Origin: Neisseriaceae bacterium
GTDB lineage: Bacteria > Pseudomonadota > Gammaproteobacteria > Burkholderiales > UBA11063
DNA: 6,308 nucleotides
Assembly (NCBI GenBank): GCA_947454215.1
Contig: CANGJN010000038.1
Location: 1 to 6,308, forward strand
Direction of reading: 5' to 3'
Position numbers and translations under genes: made by a program. The notes below the pieces were generated by a model. That model was not told where the DNA came from, did no database searches, and saw only the letters and a list, made by a program, of their open reading frames with translations. This document shows, in pieces, positions 6,089 to 6,308 of this stretch. Within the stretch, counting starts at the first letter, position 1. Each line of letters opens with the position of its first letter.

Positions 6089-6308
6089 CATTTTGATTTA
6101 TTATTATGGTTCTATGAGATAAAGATTAGTATGTTTCAGTAACTCTAGTTAAGCCATTAAATATGGATTTAATTCATCATTTTAATATATTTATCTGAGC
6201 ATTTTTTCATCAAAATTAAAACAGAATAACAAAATAATAAAATAATATGTTAATTAATATCTAACCGACATTCCGCACTTTTTTTTAAAAATATAACATT
6301 TTGATTTA
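6089..6308. repeat. Two copies of a 12-base direct repeat, 208 bases apart
   Basis: CATTTTGATTTA occurs at 6089-6100 and again at 6297-6308, where the window ends, so the second copy may be longer. The repeat is AT-rich and short. It may be chance or the edge of a dispersed repeat, and the DNA between the copies shows no mobile-element gene. Confidence 0.25.

Larger units (their letters stand above)
5856..6308. other. AT-rich region upstream of uvrD
   Basis: About 450 bases contain the uvrD leader (ribosome binding site, 15-base palindrome, candidate promoter) and otherwise no recognisable gene. A 20-codon plus-strand frame from the ATG at 6080 to the stop at 6140-6142 has no ribosome binding site and is probably chance. 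The final 60 bases hold a short, relatively G+C-rich patch (around 6264-6278). Two minus-strand frames are open from there to the window edge, with stops at 6250-6252 and 6254-6256. One could be the C-terminus of a gene lying to the right, but nothing identifies it. Confidence 0.55.

Noticed and set aside
6080..6142. 20-codon plus-strand frame starting MFYHFDLLLW
   Set aside because: It has no ribosome binding site and no known leader-peptide features such as a regulatory codon run with an attenuator hairpin.
6262..6288. Short G+C-rich patch followed by eight T residues, considered as a terminator
   Set aside because: The bases before the T-run do not form a self-complementary stem, and no plus-strand gene lies upstream.

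Overview
The window is strongly AT-rich throughout, in genes as well as gaps (by eye roughly a quarter G+C). It has long gene-poor spacers, A/T homopolymer runs inside coding sequence, and proteins rich in Lys, Asn and Ile. The gene set is Gram-negative: a UvrD-type helicase with the proteobacterial C-terminal domain, and an LdtD (YcbB)-type L,D-transpeptidase. Several UvrD stretches (VLTTRIAWL, MWIGTFH, QILDS, RLGKNLWT) read like betaproteobacterial UvrD as I remember that family. I therefore infer a proteobacterium, possibly a betaproteobacterium, with a reduced or reducing genome such as an endosymbiont. A search is needed to fix the taxonomy.

Layout. Bases 1-543 (+) are the C-terminal 180 codons of an SNF2-family helicase whose N-terminal part lies left of the window. 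Bases 544-1006 are a gene-poor convergent spacer. Bases 1007-2605 (-) encode a secreted L,D-transpeptidase (ldtD-like). Bases 2606-3244 are a gene-poor spacer of about 640 bases with a candidate ldtD promoter and possible gene relics. Bases 3245-3694 (-) encode a universal stress protein. Bases 3711-5855 (-) encode DNA helicase II (uvrD). Bases 5856-6308 hold the uvrD leader, a candidate promoter and palindrome, and further AT-rich sequence. The extreme right end may hold the last codons of another minus-strand gene.

How the genes relate. uvrD and the stress-protein gene lie head to tail, 16 bases apart, with a good ribosome binding site between them, so they very probably form a two-gene operon read leftward. 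ldtD is a separate unit in the same direction. The SNF2 gene runs the opposite way, towards ldtD, and belongs to a transcription unit mostly outside the window. UvrD serves nucleotide excision and mismatch repair. LdtD makes 3-3 crosslinks in periplasmic peptidoglycan. The SNF2 enzyme could be a DNA translocase from an accessory or defence locus, but the visible part cannot show that.

I did not find a clear new multi-gene system. The points most worth following are the identity of the SNF2 locus, a probable TTG start for uvrD set by a strong ribosome binding site, a stress protein whose ATP-binding loop has lost two signature residues, and a 15-base palindrome just downstream of a candidate uvrD promoter. 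No tRNA, rRNA, CRISPR array, insertion sequence or convincing intrinsic terminator was seen.
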